This document shows positions 49,037 to 57,674 of a DNA stretch of 64,000 nt, piece by piece. How positions within the stretch are numbered: position 1 is the first letter of the stretch; each line of letters starts with the position of its first letter. The position numbers and the translations under genes are program-made. Source of the DNA: CAVQBC01 sp963710665 (GTDB lineage: Bacteria; Actinomycetota; Thermoleophilia; Solirubrobacterales; Solirubrobacteraceae); NCBI GenBank assembly GCA_963710665.1, contig CAVQBC010000005.1, forward strand, positions 1 through 64,000, written 5' to 3'. The notes under the pieces were generated by a model. That model made no database searches. It saw nothing but the letters and a program-made list of their open reading frames with translations, and had not been told where the DNA came from.

Positions 49037-50416
49037 ATGTCCGCCCGCGCTCAGCCATCGGCCGGCGACCCCTCGGCCGCCCCTTCCGCCGCCTCCGCGG
49101 GCGGCCGCCGGCGCCCGCGCCTCGGCCGCGCGGTATGGCTGGTGCTGCTGGCGGCGCTCGCGATCCGGCTCGCCTTCGTGCTCGCCACCCCGGGCTACGA
49201 GCTGGTGCACGACGCGCGCGACTACGACCGCCACGCCGCCTCGCTCGCCGCGGGCGACGGGTACGCCCCCTCGCTGGGCCGGCCGACGGCCTTCCGTCCG
49301 CCCGGCTACCCGTACCTCCTCGCCGGGGTCTACAAGCTCGCCGGCGTCGACACCCGCCTGGATCCGGACGGGATCCTCGCCGCGCGCCTGACCGGAGTGC
49401 TCCTCGGCACGTTGACCGTCGCGCTCATCGGGGTGCTCGCCGCCCAGCTCTGGGACCGCCGCGCGGCGCTGGTGGCGATGGCGCTCGCGGCGGTCTACGT
49501 GCCGCTCATCCTGGTCGGCGCCGCGGTGATGTCCGAGACGCTGTTCGTGACGCTGCTGCTCGCCACGCTGGTCGCCGGCATGGCGCACCGGCGCTCGCGC
49601 CACCGCTACCGATGGGCGCTCTTCGCCGGCGTGCTGGCCGGCCTCGCGATCCTGACGCGCGCGAACGCCGCCGTGCTGCTGCTCCCGCTCGGCCTCGCGG
49701 TGTGGGACGCGCGGCCGCGCTTCACCCTGCGCGCGCTGGGGCCGCCGGCCGCGCTGGTGGTGACGGCGATCCTCGTCGTGACGCCGTGGACGGTGCGAAA
49801 CCAGGTGGTGTTCGGCACCTTCGTGCCGGTCTCGACCCAGGTCGGATCCGCGCTGGCCGGCACCTACAACGACCAGGCCCGCACCGACGAGGAGAACCCG
49901 GCCTCGTGGCGCAGCGTGCGCCACATCCCCGAGTACGACCGCATCTGGGCAAGCGTGAGCAGGCGGCCCGAGCCCGAGCTCGACCACGAGCTGCGCGACA
50001 TCGCCAAGCGCTACATCGCCCAGCACCCCGGCTACGTCGCGGAGGTCGCGTGGTGGAGCACCGCGCGCATGCTCGACCTCACCGGGCTGAAGTGGTCGCG
50101 CCACACGATGGGGACGATCGGGATCGAGCCGCGGTGGGCGGATGTCTCGGTCGCGTGCTTCTGGGCCTTCGCGCTGCTGGCGCTCGCGGGCGCGTTCACG
50201 CGGCGCGCCCGCCAGGCGCCGCTCTTCGTGTGGCTCGTCCCGGTGCTGATGTACCTGAGCGTCGTCTTCCTGGTGGTGGAGACGCCCCGCTACCGCACCG
50301 GGATCGATCCGTTCATCGTCATGCTCGCGGCGCTGGCTCTGCTGTCCGCAGCAGATGCGCGAGCCGGTTTCCGGCGGCGCGGTGCTCGAGGATCGCCAGC
50401 GCCCGTTCCGCGATGA
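49037..50416 (+). CDS. Membrane glycosyltransferase, GT39/ArnT-like
   Basis: A 459-residue protein with about ten membrane helices. The catalytic-type loop after the first helix has ARDYDRHAASLAAGDGYAPS and TAFRPPGYPYLLAGVYKLAG, with the acidic pair DARDYDRHA, as in ArnT/PMT-family glycosyltransferases that use polyprenyl-phosphate sugars. The C-terminal half has an extracytoplasmic loop (SALAGTYNDQARTDEENPAS) and closing helices. It probably transfers a sugar to an envelope acceptor. Its last 98 bp overlap the convergent EutBC gene. Confidence 0.8.
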   Translation: MSARAQPSAGDPSAAPSAASAGGRRRPRLGRAVWLVLLAALAIRLAFVLATPGYELVHDARDYDRHAASLAAGDGYAPSLGRPTAFRPPGYPYLLAGVYKLAGVDTRLDPDGILAARLTGVLLGTLTVALIGVLAAQLWDRRAALVAMALAAVYVPLILVGAAVMSETLFVTLLLATLVAGMAHRRSRHRYRWALFAGVLAGLAILTRANAAVLLLPLGLAVWDARPRFTLRALGPPAALVVTAILVVTPWTVRNQVVFGTFVPVSTQVGSALAGTYNDQARTDEENPASWRSVRHIPEYDRIWASVSRRPEPELDHELRDIAKRYIAQHPGYVAEVAWWSTARMLDLTGLKWSRHTMGTIGIEPRWADVSVACFWAFALLALAGAFTRRARQAPLFVWLVPVLMYLSVVFLVVETPRYRTGIDPFIVMLAALALLSAADARAGFRRRGARGSPAPVPR

Positions 50417-52523
50417 CGCTCCCGGCCTCGGCCGGCGGCAACCCGCCCTCGTAGACGTTCGAGATCACCGTGTACTCGTAGCGGCCGTCCGGGCGCCCGC
50501 TGAACTCCGCGGCGGCGCGGCGGACGTCCTCGCCGTCGATCCGGAACGCGAGGTACGCCGACAGGCTGCGCGAGGAGCGCGCGTCGCCGCCTGGGCGCTC
50601 GCCGATGAGCACGATCACGAGCTGGGGCTCGAGCGCGTCGCCCACCGCCTCGGCGACCTTCACGCGGCCGTAGGGGACGAGGATCGGCGTGCCGGTGGCG
50701 ACGTCGCGGCTGGCCAGCCCGTCGAGCAGCACGGGCAACAGCTCGGGCACGTTGCGGTGGACCGCCTCGGCGCTCAGCCCGTCGGAGACGACGATCTGGA
50801 CGTCGGCGTCCTCGGGCTCGAGGCCCGCGAGCTCGTCGCTCGCCAGGCGCGCGCCGATGCCCGGGTCGTTGAGATGCTCCTCCTTGTTCGCGGCGGCGGT
50901 GGCGATCGTGCGGAAGCCGATGTCGCCCAGCTGGGCCTCGTCGAGCTCGGCGCGGATCGCCTCGCGCGCGAGCGCCTGGTCCGCCCGCATCGCGCGCGTT
51001 ACACGGTTGGCGGGGCGGGGCCCCGCGTTGTCGAAGCCGTAGGCGGCGGGGACGCGCTCGCGCAGGCGCGCGAGCTCGGCCTCGGAGTCGCAGAACGTCG
51101 CCGGGTCGCCCCAGCGCGGGCCGCGGCGCACGGGCCCGTCACCGTCGCGGGCGAAGATCCCGCGCTCGAGCGCCCACTCGAGGTACTCGACCGCCGGGGT
51201 CAGGCCGTGGATCTCGCGCAGCGTCTGGTCGTCGTGGCCGCTCGTGTCGAAGTAGGCCAGCATGCGGTCGATGGACAGGTAGACGTCCATGAAGTAGTTC
51301 GCCCCGGCCGCGGTGAGCATCTGCGTGGCCATCTGGTGGCCCTCGATGCCGATCTCGGAGTGCAGCGTGTAGCAGGGGGCCATCCCCATGGGCAGCCCGA
51401 GCAGCTTGCCCATGAAGTGGTCCTGCAGGTTGGCGAGGATCATCTCGAAGTCGTCGCGGTGCGTCTCCGGCCCGATGAAGCCGGTGACGTTGTTGACCAT
51501 GAACGGGTCGTAGCGCCGCGCGAGCCCGTAGCAGAGCGCCTCGCACGTGGCCATGTCGATGCCGTCGTGCTTGTCGTAGGTCAGCTCCGAGCCCTGGCCG
51601 GTCTCGAAGTACATGAACTGCTCGGCGCCGGGCGCGAGCGCGCCGTGCTCGGCCATCGTGCGGTAGGCACCGTCGAGCTCGTCGACGGAGAGGTCGAACT
51701 CCTCGCCCAGCGTGCGCTCGGTACCGGCGAGGCTCTGGAAGAGGATCTCGACCGGGGCGCCGCGCTCGAGGCACGCGAGCTGCGTCTTGACGTGGGAGAG
51801 CACGCAGATCTGCGTCGGCGCGCCGGTGTCGCGGCGCAGGCCGTCGAGGTGGGTGAGCAGGCGGGTGACGTTGTCGACGGTGTCGACCGCCGGGTTGAGA
51901 CCGATGAGGCAGTCGCCGGCGCCGAGGCTCAGGCCGGTGTAGACGAGCAGGGTGACGCCGTCGAGGTCGTCCGTCGGGTGGTTGGGCTGCAGCCGCGAGG
52001 ACAGCGTGCCGCGCTGCCCGATCGTCGTGCGCGCGGTGGTGGGCGCCCGCAGCCGGCCGGCGATCAGGATGAGCTCGTGGACGTCCATGAGCTTCGTGAG
52101 GGCGGCGGCCTCCACGCCGGTCAGCCCGCTGCCGATACGCGCGATCTCCTCGCCGTCGCCGCGCAGCAGGCGGTCCTTGAGCTCGCCCAGGGTGAGGTCC
52201 GCGATCTCCTCGTGCGCGTCGGCGTCGACCTCGTAGTTGACGCGCATCACGGTGTCGACGCGCCCCTTGTGGTCGGTCAGCGGGCGTTCGTGGAGGTGGC
52301 GGACGGTGAGCTCGGAGAGGATCGCGCGGGCCGCCTCACGCGCCACCTCGTCCTCGGCGTCGAGGCCCGCCAGCCGGTCGCCCGCCTTGCCGGTGTCGGA
52401 CGCGCCCAGCAGCGCCTTCAGGCCGGTGAAGCGGAAGTCGCGATCGAGCAGGCGGAGCTCGTAGTCCTCGTCTGCCCGCGGCTCGGGCACCGGGATCTCG
52501 GCCAGGGGCGTCAGCTCGTGCAT
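50319..52523 (-). CDS. eutBC: Fused ethanolamine ammonia-lyase, EutB-EutC
   Basis: A 734-residue protein uniting both subunits. Residues 1-455 are EutB, the large catalytic TIM barrel (RFTGLKALLGASDTGKAGDR, then RGTLSSRLQPNHPTDDLDGV, YTLHSEIGIEGHQMATQMLT, MTAAGANYFMDVYLSIDRML). Residues about 485-734 are EutC, the small subunit (RVTRAMRADQALAREAIRAE, VVSDGLSAEAVHRNVPELLP, RPGGDARSSRSLSAYLAFRI). Together they use adenosylcobalamin to convert ethanolamine to acetaldehyde and ammonia. In most bacteria these are two genes; here they are one reading frame with no break. EutA reactivase is next upstream. No microcompartment genes are present. Confidence 0.92.
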   Translation of the reverse strand: MHELTPLAEIPVPEPRADEDYELRLLDRDFRFTGLKALLGASDTGKAGDRLAGLDAEDEVAREAARAILSELTVRHLHERPLTDHKGRVDTVMRVNYEVDADAHEEIADLTLGELKDRLLRGDGEEIARIGSGLTGVEAAALTKLMDVHELILIAGRLRAPTTARTTIGQRGTLSSRLQPNHPTDDLDGVTLLVYTGLSLGAGDCLIGLNPAVDTVDNVTRLLTHLDGLRRDTGAPTQICVLSHVKTQLACLERGAPVEILFQSLAGTERTLGEEFDLSVDELDGAYRTMAEHGALAPGAEQFMYFETGQGSELTYDKHDGIDMATCEALCYGLARRYDPFMVNNVTGFIGPETHRDDFEMILANLQDHFMGKLLGLPMGMAPCYTLHSEIGIEGHQMATQMLTAAGANYFMDVYLSIDRMLAYFDTSGHDDQTLREIHGLTPAVEYLEWALERGIFARDGDGPVRRGPRWGDPATFCDSEAELARLRERVPAAYGFDNAGPRPANRVTRAMRADQALAREAIRAELDEAQLGDIGFRTIATAAANKEEHLNDPGIGARLASDELAGLEPEDADVQIVVSDGLSAEAVHRNVPELLPVLLDGLASRDVATGTPILVPYGRVKVAEAVGDALEPQLVIVLIGERPGGDARSSRSLSAYLAFRIDGEDVRRAAAEFSGRPDGRYEYTVISNVYEGGLPPAEAGSVIAERALAILEHRAAGNRLAHLLRTAEPAPRA

Positions 52524-52536
52524 CGGGTCTCCTCGC

Positions 52537-53943
52537 TCATCGCATGCCGTAGAAGGACACGGGGACGATGCCGTCGCGCGCGCGGCCGACGTTGACGAAC
52601 TGCGCGTCGCGCACCGGCACCTCGTCGATCACGATCAGGTCGACGCCCGATCGCCCCCAGTCGCTGGCATAGTTGCCGAGCACTTTGCCGACGTCGGCCT
52701 CCAGCAGCAAGACGATCGGCACCCCGGCGGGCGGCGGGACCGCGGCGAGCCCGTCGGCGAGCGCGCCGCCGAGCGCGCGCACGTCGGCGAGCGCGGTGCC
52801 GGTCTCGGTGAGCTGCACCGCCGCCCCGCGGGCGCTGCGGCGGGCGAGCGCGAGCGCCTCGCGGATCGTCTCGGGCGCGGCGCCGGCGCGCAGGTGGGCG
52901 ACCACGGGCAGGTCGCGCAGCGGGAGCGCGGCGTCGTCGCGGAGGAACAGCGTGGCGCCGGACACCTGCATGCTGTGCAGCGCGAGGCCGTAGACGGTGG
53001 CGCGGCCGCGGTTGGCGGGGACGGCGGTGGCGACGTGCGCGGCCAGCGTGCCGGAGGCGAGGATCGCCTCCGCGAGCGGGACCCCGAGGTCGCCGAAGCG
53101 GGTGGGGGAGCCCGCGGGCTCGCCACCCGCCAGCGCGTAGACGAGCTCGCCGACGCCGCCCGAGAACGCGACGATCGGGTCATCCAGGCCGCCCGGGACG
53201 TGCAGCGCGAGCCGCTCGTGGCGGGCGCCGATCCCGCCGGCGAAGAACGCGTCGTCGCCGGTGACGATCGCCTCGAGGGCGCGCGCCTGGAAGGCCGCGA
53301 CGGCGGCGAGCTCCTCCTCGGCGAGCTCGTCGCGCTCGATCCCGAGGTGCGCGAGCAGCGCGGTTCCGAGGTCGGAGCGGCCGGTGAGCCGGCGGGTGCC
53401 CGGCTCGAAGCGCAGGTGGCGGGCGCCGACCAGGTGGCAGCCCGTCGCCACCACCGCGCCGTCGACCCCCACCGCGGCGTTCGTCGTGCCGCCGCCGACG
53501 TCGACGTTGAGCACCTGGCGCCCGGGGTGGTCGCGCGAGAGCTCCGAGGCCGCACCCATGAACGCCAGCCAGGACTCGAGCGCGGGATCGTCCGCGGTCG
53601 CGATCACCGCCTCGCCGAGCCTGGCCTGGACGAGCTCCGCCAGCTTCGGCGCGTTGCGGCGCTCGGCGGCGAGCCCGGTGACGATCGCCCCGCCCGCGAA
53701 GACGTCGCCGGGGCGCAGTGCACTGGCCTCGAGCCAGCCGTCGAGCAGCGTCTCGACGCGCCCGAGGTCGATCGTCTCGTCGTCGGCGAACGGCGTGAAG
53801 ACGGGGTCGGAGCGATAGCCCACGGTGGGCTCGGCGACCTCCAGGCGACCGGAGGCGCTCGCGCGGATGCGCGCCGTCGCGGTCATGGCGCTGCTCGTGG
53901 TGGAGCCGAAGTCCAGCCCGACGAGCTGAACGCGATCGTCCAC
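52537..53943 (-). CDS. eutA: Ethanolamine ammonia-lyase reactivating factor EutA
   Basis: A 468-residue ASKHA-fold protein. The nucleotide-binding phosphate loops are VQLVGLDFGSTTSSAM near the start and LNVDVGGGTTNAAVGV around residue 140, with the SFSGGVGELVYAL adenosine motif further on. EutA releases inactivated cobalamin from ethanolamine ammonia-lyase using ATP. It lies between the amidase (4 bp upstream) and EutBC (13 bp downstream), all on the same strand, forming a three-gene operon. Confidence 0.85.
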   Translation of the reverse strand: MDDRVQLVGLDFGSTTSSAMTATARIRASASGRLEVAEPTVGYRSDPVFTPFADDETIDLGRVETLLDGWLEASALRPGDVFAGGAIVTGLAAERRNAPKLAELVQARLGEAVIATADDPALESWLAFMGAASELSRDHPGRQVLNVDVGGGTTNAAVGVDGAVVATGCHLVGARHLRFEPGTRRLTGRSDLGTALLAHLGIERDELAEEELAAVAAFQARALEAIVTGDDAFFAGGIGARHERLALHVPGGLDDPIVAFSGGVGELVYALAGGEPAGSPTRFGDLGVPLAEAILASGTLAAHVATAVPANRGRATVYGLALHSMQVSGATLFLRDDAALPLRDLPVVAHLRAGAAPETIREALALARRSARGAAVQLTETGTALADVRALGGALADGLAAVPPPAGVPIVLLLEADVGKVLGNYASDWGRSGVDLIVIDEVPVRDAQFVNVGRARDGIVPVSFYGMR

Positions 53944-53947
53944 CGGC

Positions 53948-55222
53948 TCAGGCCAGCAGCGTGTGGAGGCGGCCGCCGAGGTCGATCAGCCGGCGGTCGC
54001 CGCCGGGGCGGCCGACGAGCTGGACGCCGACCGGCATGCCGTCCGCGCCGCGCAGCCCGGGGACCGCGAGCACCGGGGTGCCGAGCAGCGTCCAGGCGCG
54101 GCAGAAGACCGGGTCGCCGGTGCTGTCGAGCCCCCGCGGGGCGGCGCCGCGGGCGGCGGGGGTCAGCAGGACGTCCCAGCGCTCGAAGAGCTCGGTGGCG
54201 CGGCTGCGGGCGTCCTCGCCGAGCGCGAGCGCGGCGACGTGGGCCTCCGGGCGGATGGCCGCGCCCGTGTCGAGCAGCGCGCGCAGGCTCTCGGAGAGGT
54301 CGTCCTCGTGGAGCTCGCGCAGGGGGCCGAGGGTCTCGGCGGCCTCGAAGGCCTGGATGGTGGTCTGCGCGTCGGTGAGGCCGGGGAACGGCTCCGGCGT
54401 CTCGAGCTCGTCGACCTCGGCGCCGGCGTCGGCGAGCCTCGCCGCGGCGGTCTCGATCGCCGTCCGGGTGTCGGCGTCGGCCTGGTCCCAGTGGTCGGTG
54501 CGGACGACGGCCACGCGGGGATGCTCGGGCTGGTGAATCCGATCCCGCCCGCCCTCGGCCGGGCCGGCCAGGACGCCGAGCGCGATCGCGAGATCGCCGG
54601 CGTGGCGCGCGAACCAGCCGAGCGTGTCGAGGCTCGGCGCCTGGGCGCCGATGCCGCGGCGGTCGGCGCGGCCGTAGGAGGCCTTGAAGCCGAACACCCC
54701 GCAGAACGCGGCGGGGCGGACGACGGAGCCGGCCGTCTGGCTGCCGAGCGCGAGCGGGACCATCCCGTCGGCCACCGCGGCCGCCGAGCCGCTCGACGAG
54801 CCTCCGGGCGTGCGCCCGGGGTCGTGCGGGTTGGTCGTCGCCGCCGGCTCGTAGGCGGCGAACTCGGTGGTGGCGGTCTTGCCGAGCACGATCGCGCCGG
54901 CGGCGCGCAGCGCGGCGACGCACGCCGCGTCGGTGGCGGGGCGGTGCCCGGCGAAGATCGGGCTGCCGTGCTGGGTCGGGAGGTCGGCGGTGTCGATGAT
55001 GTCCTTGATCCCGACGGGGACGCCGTGCAGCGGGCCGGCCGGGGTCTCGCGGTCGCGCGCCGCGGCGGCCTCGGTGGGCGGCCGGGGGTCCCAGTCCACC
55101 CATGCACGGACCGTGTCGTCGCGCTCGGCGATGCGGGCCGCGCAGCGCTCGGTCAGCTCCGAGGGGGTGAGGTCGCCCGCGGCGATGCGCGCGGCTGCGG
55201 CGGCGGCGCCAAGCGGCTCCAT
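53948..55222 (-). CDS. Amidase-signature hydrolase
   Basis: A 424-residue amidase-signature enzyme from ATG 55222. The Ser-cisSer-Lys triad regions are visible: GPLHGVPVGIKDIIDTADLP (Lys), TPGGSSSGSAAAVADGMVPL (cis-Ser), and GSQTAGSVVRPAAFCGVFGF (nucleophile Ser). The substrate could be an amide or nitrile-derived amide. It is the first gene of the operon with EutA and EutBC, with only 4 bp between its stop and the EutA start, so it may supply ethanolamine from an N-acylethanolamine, as fatty acid amide hydrolases do. That role is inference. Confidence 0.85.
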   Translation of the reverse strand: MEPLGAAAAAARIAAGDLTPSELTERCAARIAERDDTVRAWVDWDPRPPTEAAAARDRETPAGPLHGVPVGIKDIIDTADLPTQHGSPIFAGHRPATDAACVAALRAAGAIVLGKTATTEFAAYEPAATTNPHDPGRTPGGSSSGSAAAVADGMVPLALGSQTAGSVVRPAAFCGVFGFKASYGRADRRGIGAQAPSLDTLGWFARHAGDLAIALGVLAGPAEGGRDRIHQPEHPRVAVVRTDHWDQADADTRTAIETAAARLADAGAEVDELETPEPFPGLTDAQTTIQAFEAAETLGPLRELHEDDLSESLRALLDTGAAIRPEAHVAALALGEDARSRATELFERWDVLLTPAARGAAPRGLDSTGDPVFCRAWTLLGTPVLAVPGLRGADGMPVGVQLVGRPGGDRRLIDLGGRLHTLLA

Positions 55223-55392
55223 GACTCCGGTCGATACCCGGGGCTCGCGCCCGGGAACCCGCCGGGGTCTGTCCACCGCCCCGGCCATCATCCGCGTCGC
55301 GGGGGCCCCGGACGGTGCCGCCGGCGTGAAGCCTCTGAAGAAATTTCCGTGACCCGCACCGCAACCTTCGCCGAGATCCTGCATTCTTATGT

Positions 55393-55535
55393 CGCGTTGG
55401 CCGAACCTGCGCCTCCCAGGAGGCGCGGGACGGGGGAACCAGTGCGGCATCTGCCGCAGGGGCGAATCGCCACTTGGAGGGTGGCGTAGCGCGAGCTCCG
55501 CGCGAGCCCGTCAGCTCACCTCGTAGGCGCTGAGA
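55393..55535 (+). promoter_or_regulatory. Cyclic-di-AMP (ydaO/yuaA-type) riboswitch
   Basis: The region between the divergent amidase and the M23 peptidase gene carries the conserved blocks of the ydaO motif in order: GTTGGCCGAACCTG, a GCGCCTCCCAGGAGGCGC stem-loop, ACGGGGGAACCA, a GCGGCATCTGCCGC stem-loop, GGGGCGAATCGCC, GTAGCGCGAGCTCCGCGCG, GAGCCCGTCAGCTCACCTCG and TAGGCGC. It ends about 20 bp before the GTG start of the peptidase. In actinobacteria this riboswitch often precedes cell-wall hydrolases and turns them down when c-di-AMP is high. No clear terminator was seen, so control may act on the ribosome site. Confidence 0.88.
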
Positions 55536-55554
55536 GCAATCAGGAGGACCTTCC

Positions 55555-57617
55555 GTGGACAACCGCTCGTCGGAGCTTGATCCCTTCCCACACTTCGAAC
55601 GCGATCTCGCGACGCACGAGCTCTGGGAGCGTTCGCTCGAGCGCTCACGACACCGTCGCCGCCTCCGTGAGGCCAGCCGCCGCAGCGTGGCGCGCCGCAA
55701 GGGCGCGTCGCTCGCCACCGCCTCCGCACTGCTCGCCACGCCCGTCGCCCCGGTCTTCGCCGGGGGCGGCGCCAAGACGGCGCACGCGGCCGCCCCGAGC
55801 GGCCCCTCCACCGGGGACGTCTCGGCCCTCGCCGCCAAGGGCGGGAGCACGCAGCTGCTGCGCTACGGCGACGTCGGTGATGCCGTGGCCTCCGTGCAGC
55901 GCCAGCTGCGGATCGCCGACGACGGGATCTTCGGGCCCCAGACGCAGGCCGCGGTCGAGTCGTTCCAGCGCGCGCAGGGCCTGACGGTCACCGGCGTCGT
56001 CGACGCGAAGACCTGGGCGCAGCTGTTCGGCGGCCGGGTGCTGTTCTACGACCGGTCGGGGGAGCAGGCGCCGGCGGCGTCGGCCTCGACGGCTTCGGAG
56101 CAGTCGTCGGGCGACGAGGACGTCCAGGTGCTCGTGAACGCGCCGCTCGACGGGGTCGAGTCGTCCGGCGACGCGACGACCGGCGACGGTCCCTCCACCG
56201 GATCGGGCGACGACTCCACCTCGGCCGGTGACGACTCGACGTCGTCCGGCGACGCCACATCGCCCAGCCCCGCGCCGAAGACCGAGCGGGTGCGGACGCC
56301 GGGCGCCGGCGCCGACAAGCCCGCGACGCGTCCGGTGTCCGACACGCCCGATGCTGACGCCCCCGACTCCTCGGCGCCCGAGGCTCCGGCCGAGGAGCCG
56401 GCCCCCGCACCCGCCGCTCCCGGCGGCGACGGCTGCGGCGGCAGCGTGCAGACCCCCGTCAACGGCACCGTGACCGGCAACTACGGCGAGGACCGCGGCG
56501 ATCACGCCCACGCCGGCGTCGACATCGCGGCCCCCACGGGCACCGCCGTCCGCGCGGCCGACTGCGGCACCGTCAGCCAGTCCGGCAACGACGAGAGCGG
56601 CTACGGCACGATGGTCTGCATCAAGCACGCCGGCGGCGTGACCACCTGCTACGCGCACCTCTCGCGCACCGACGTCACCGTCAACCAGGAGGTCAAGGCC
56701 GGCCAGCTGATCGGCCGCGTCGGCTGCACCGGCAGCTGCACCGGTCCCCACACGCACTTCGAGGTCCGCCGCAACGGCCAGGCCGAGGACCCCGCGCCCT
56801 ACCTCCGCGGCGACAAGACCCTCAGCGGCGCCACCACCTCCAACGCCGACCGCGTGTCGCTCTCGTACGGCGAGGGCGGCACCGGCGGCAGCACCCCCGA
56901 GGCCCAGGCGGCCGCCAAGAAGAAGCAGCGCGAGCGGGCGACCGCCGAGGCCATCGGCACGTCCGGCGGCGCCGCCGCGCCCGCCGCGGTCGAGGCCCAG
57001 GCCGCGACGCCGGCGGCGGCGGAGGCGGCTCCGGCCGCGGCCGCGCCGGCGCCCGCCGAGGCGGCTCCGGCTCCGGTCGCCGAGGCTGCGCCCGCTCCGG
57101 CCCCCGCTGCCGAGGCGCCGGCAGAGGCCGCGCCGGCCCCCGCGCCCGCCGCGGAGGCGCCTGCGCCGGCTCCGGCCGAGTCCGCTCCGGCCGCCGAGGC
57201 GCCCGCCGCTGAGGCTCCGGTCGAGGCCGCGCCGGCCCCGGCGCCGGTCGAGGAGGCGCCTGCGCCGGCCCCGGCCGAGTCCGCTCCGGCCGCCGAGGCG
57301 CCCGTCGCCGAGGCTCCGGCCGAGTCCGCGCCCGCGCCGGCGCCGGTCGAGGAGGCGCCCGCCGCCGGCCTCCGGTCGCCGAGGCGCCCGCTGCCGAGGC
57401 TCCGGTCGAGTCCGCGCCCGCCCCGGCCGAGTCCGCTCCGGCCGCCGAGGCCCCCGCCGCCGAGGCTCCGGCCGAGTCCGCGCCCGCGCCGGCGCCCGCC
57501 GAGCAGGCGCCCGCCGCCGAGGCTCCGGCCGAGTCCGCTCCGGCCGCCGAGGCGCCCGCCGCCGAGGCTCCGGCCGAGCCCGCCGCCGCGGGTACCGGCG
57601 CCGCGACCGGCGAGTAG
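55555..57617 (+). CDS. Secreted M23 peptidase with peptidoglycan-binding domain and Ala/Pro/Glu repeat tail (frameshifted)
   Basis: Starts at GTG 55555 (ribosome site CAGGAGG), 20 bp after the riboswitch. A membrane or signal region (ATASALLATPVAPVFAGGGA) is near residue 53. Residues 100-160 are a PG_binding_1 domain (VASVQRQLRIADDGIFGPQT). Residues about 310-420 are the M23 LytM-type metallopeptidase: HAHAGVDIAAPTGTAVRAAD, CYAHLSRTDV and GPHTHFEVRRNG hold the zinc His/Asp ligands. From about residue 480 the protein is almost all Ala, Pro, Glu and Ser in short repeats. A missing base near 57367 breaks this frame; in the other frame the repeats continue to a stop at 57617, which I take as the true end. 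It digests peptidoglycan crosslinks. Confidence 0.85.
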
Positions 57618-57635
57618 CCGGCCCGCCATCCCGAC

Positions 57636-57664
57636 CCCGGACGGCGCCCGTCGCGCCGTCCGGG
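57636..57664. terminator. Bidirectional hairpin terminator
   Basis: A perfect 12-bp stem, CCCGGACGGCGC (57636-57647) and GCGCCGTCCGGG (57653-57664), with loop CCGTC, fills the gap between the convergent M23 (stop 57617) and LLM (stop 57675) genes. No T-run follows, as is common in high-GC actinobacteria. It could end transcription from both directions. Confidence 0.75.
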
Positions 57665-57674
57665 TCGCCCGCGG

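Noticed and set aside
55223..55392. A cobalamin riboswitch in front of the amidase-eut operon
   Set aside because: No B12-box-like sequence was seen on the minus strand upstream of 55222; the only conserved RNA blocks face the M23 gene and fit the c-di-AMP motif.
57000..57600. Ala/Pro/Glu repeats as a CRISPR array
   Set aside because: The repeats are coding, of varying length and with no unique spacers; they continue the M23 protein.
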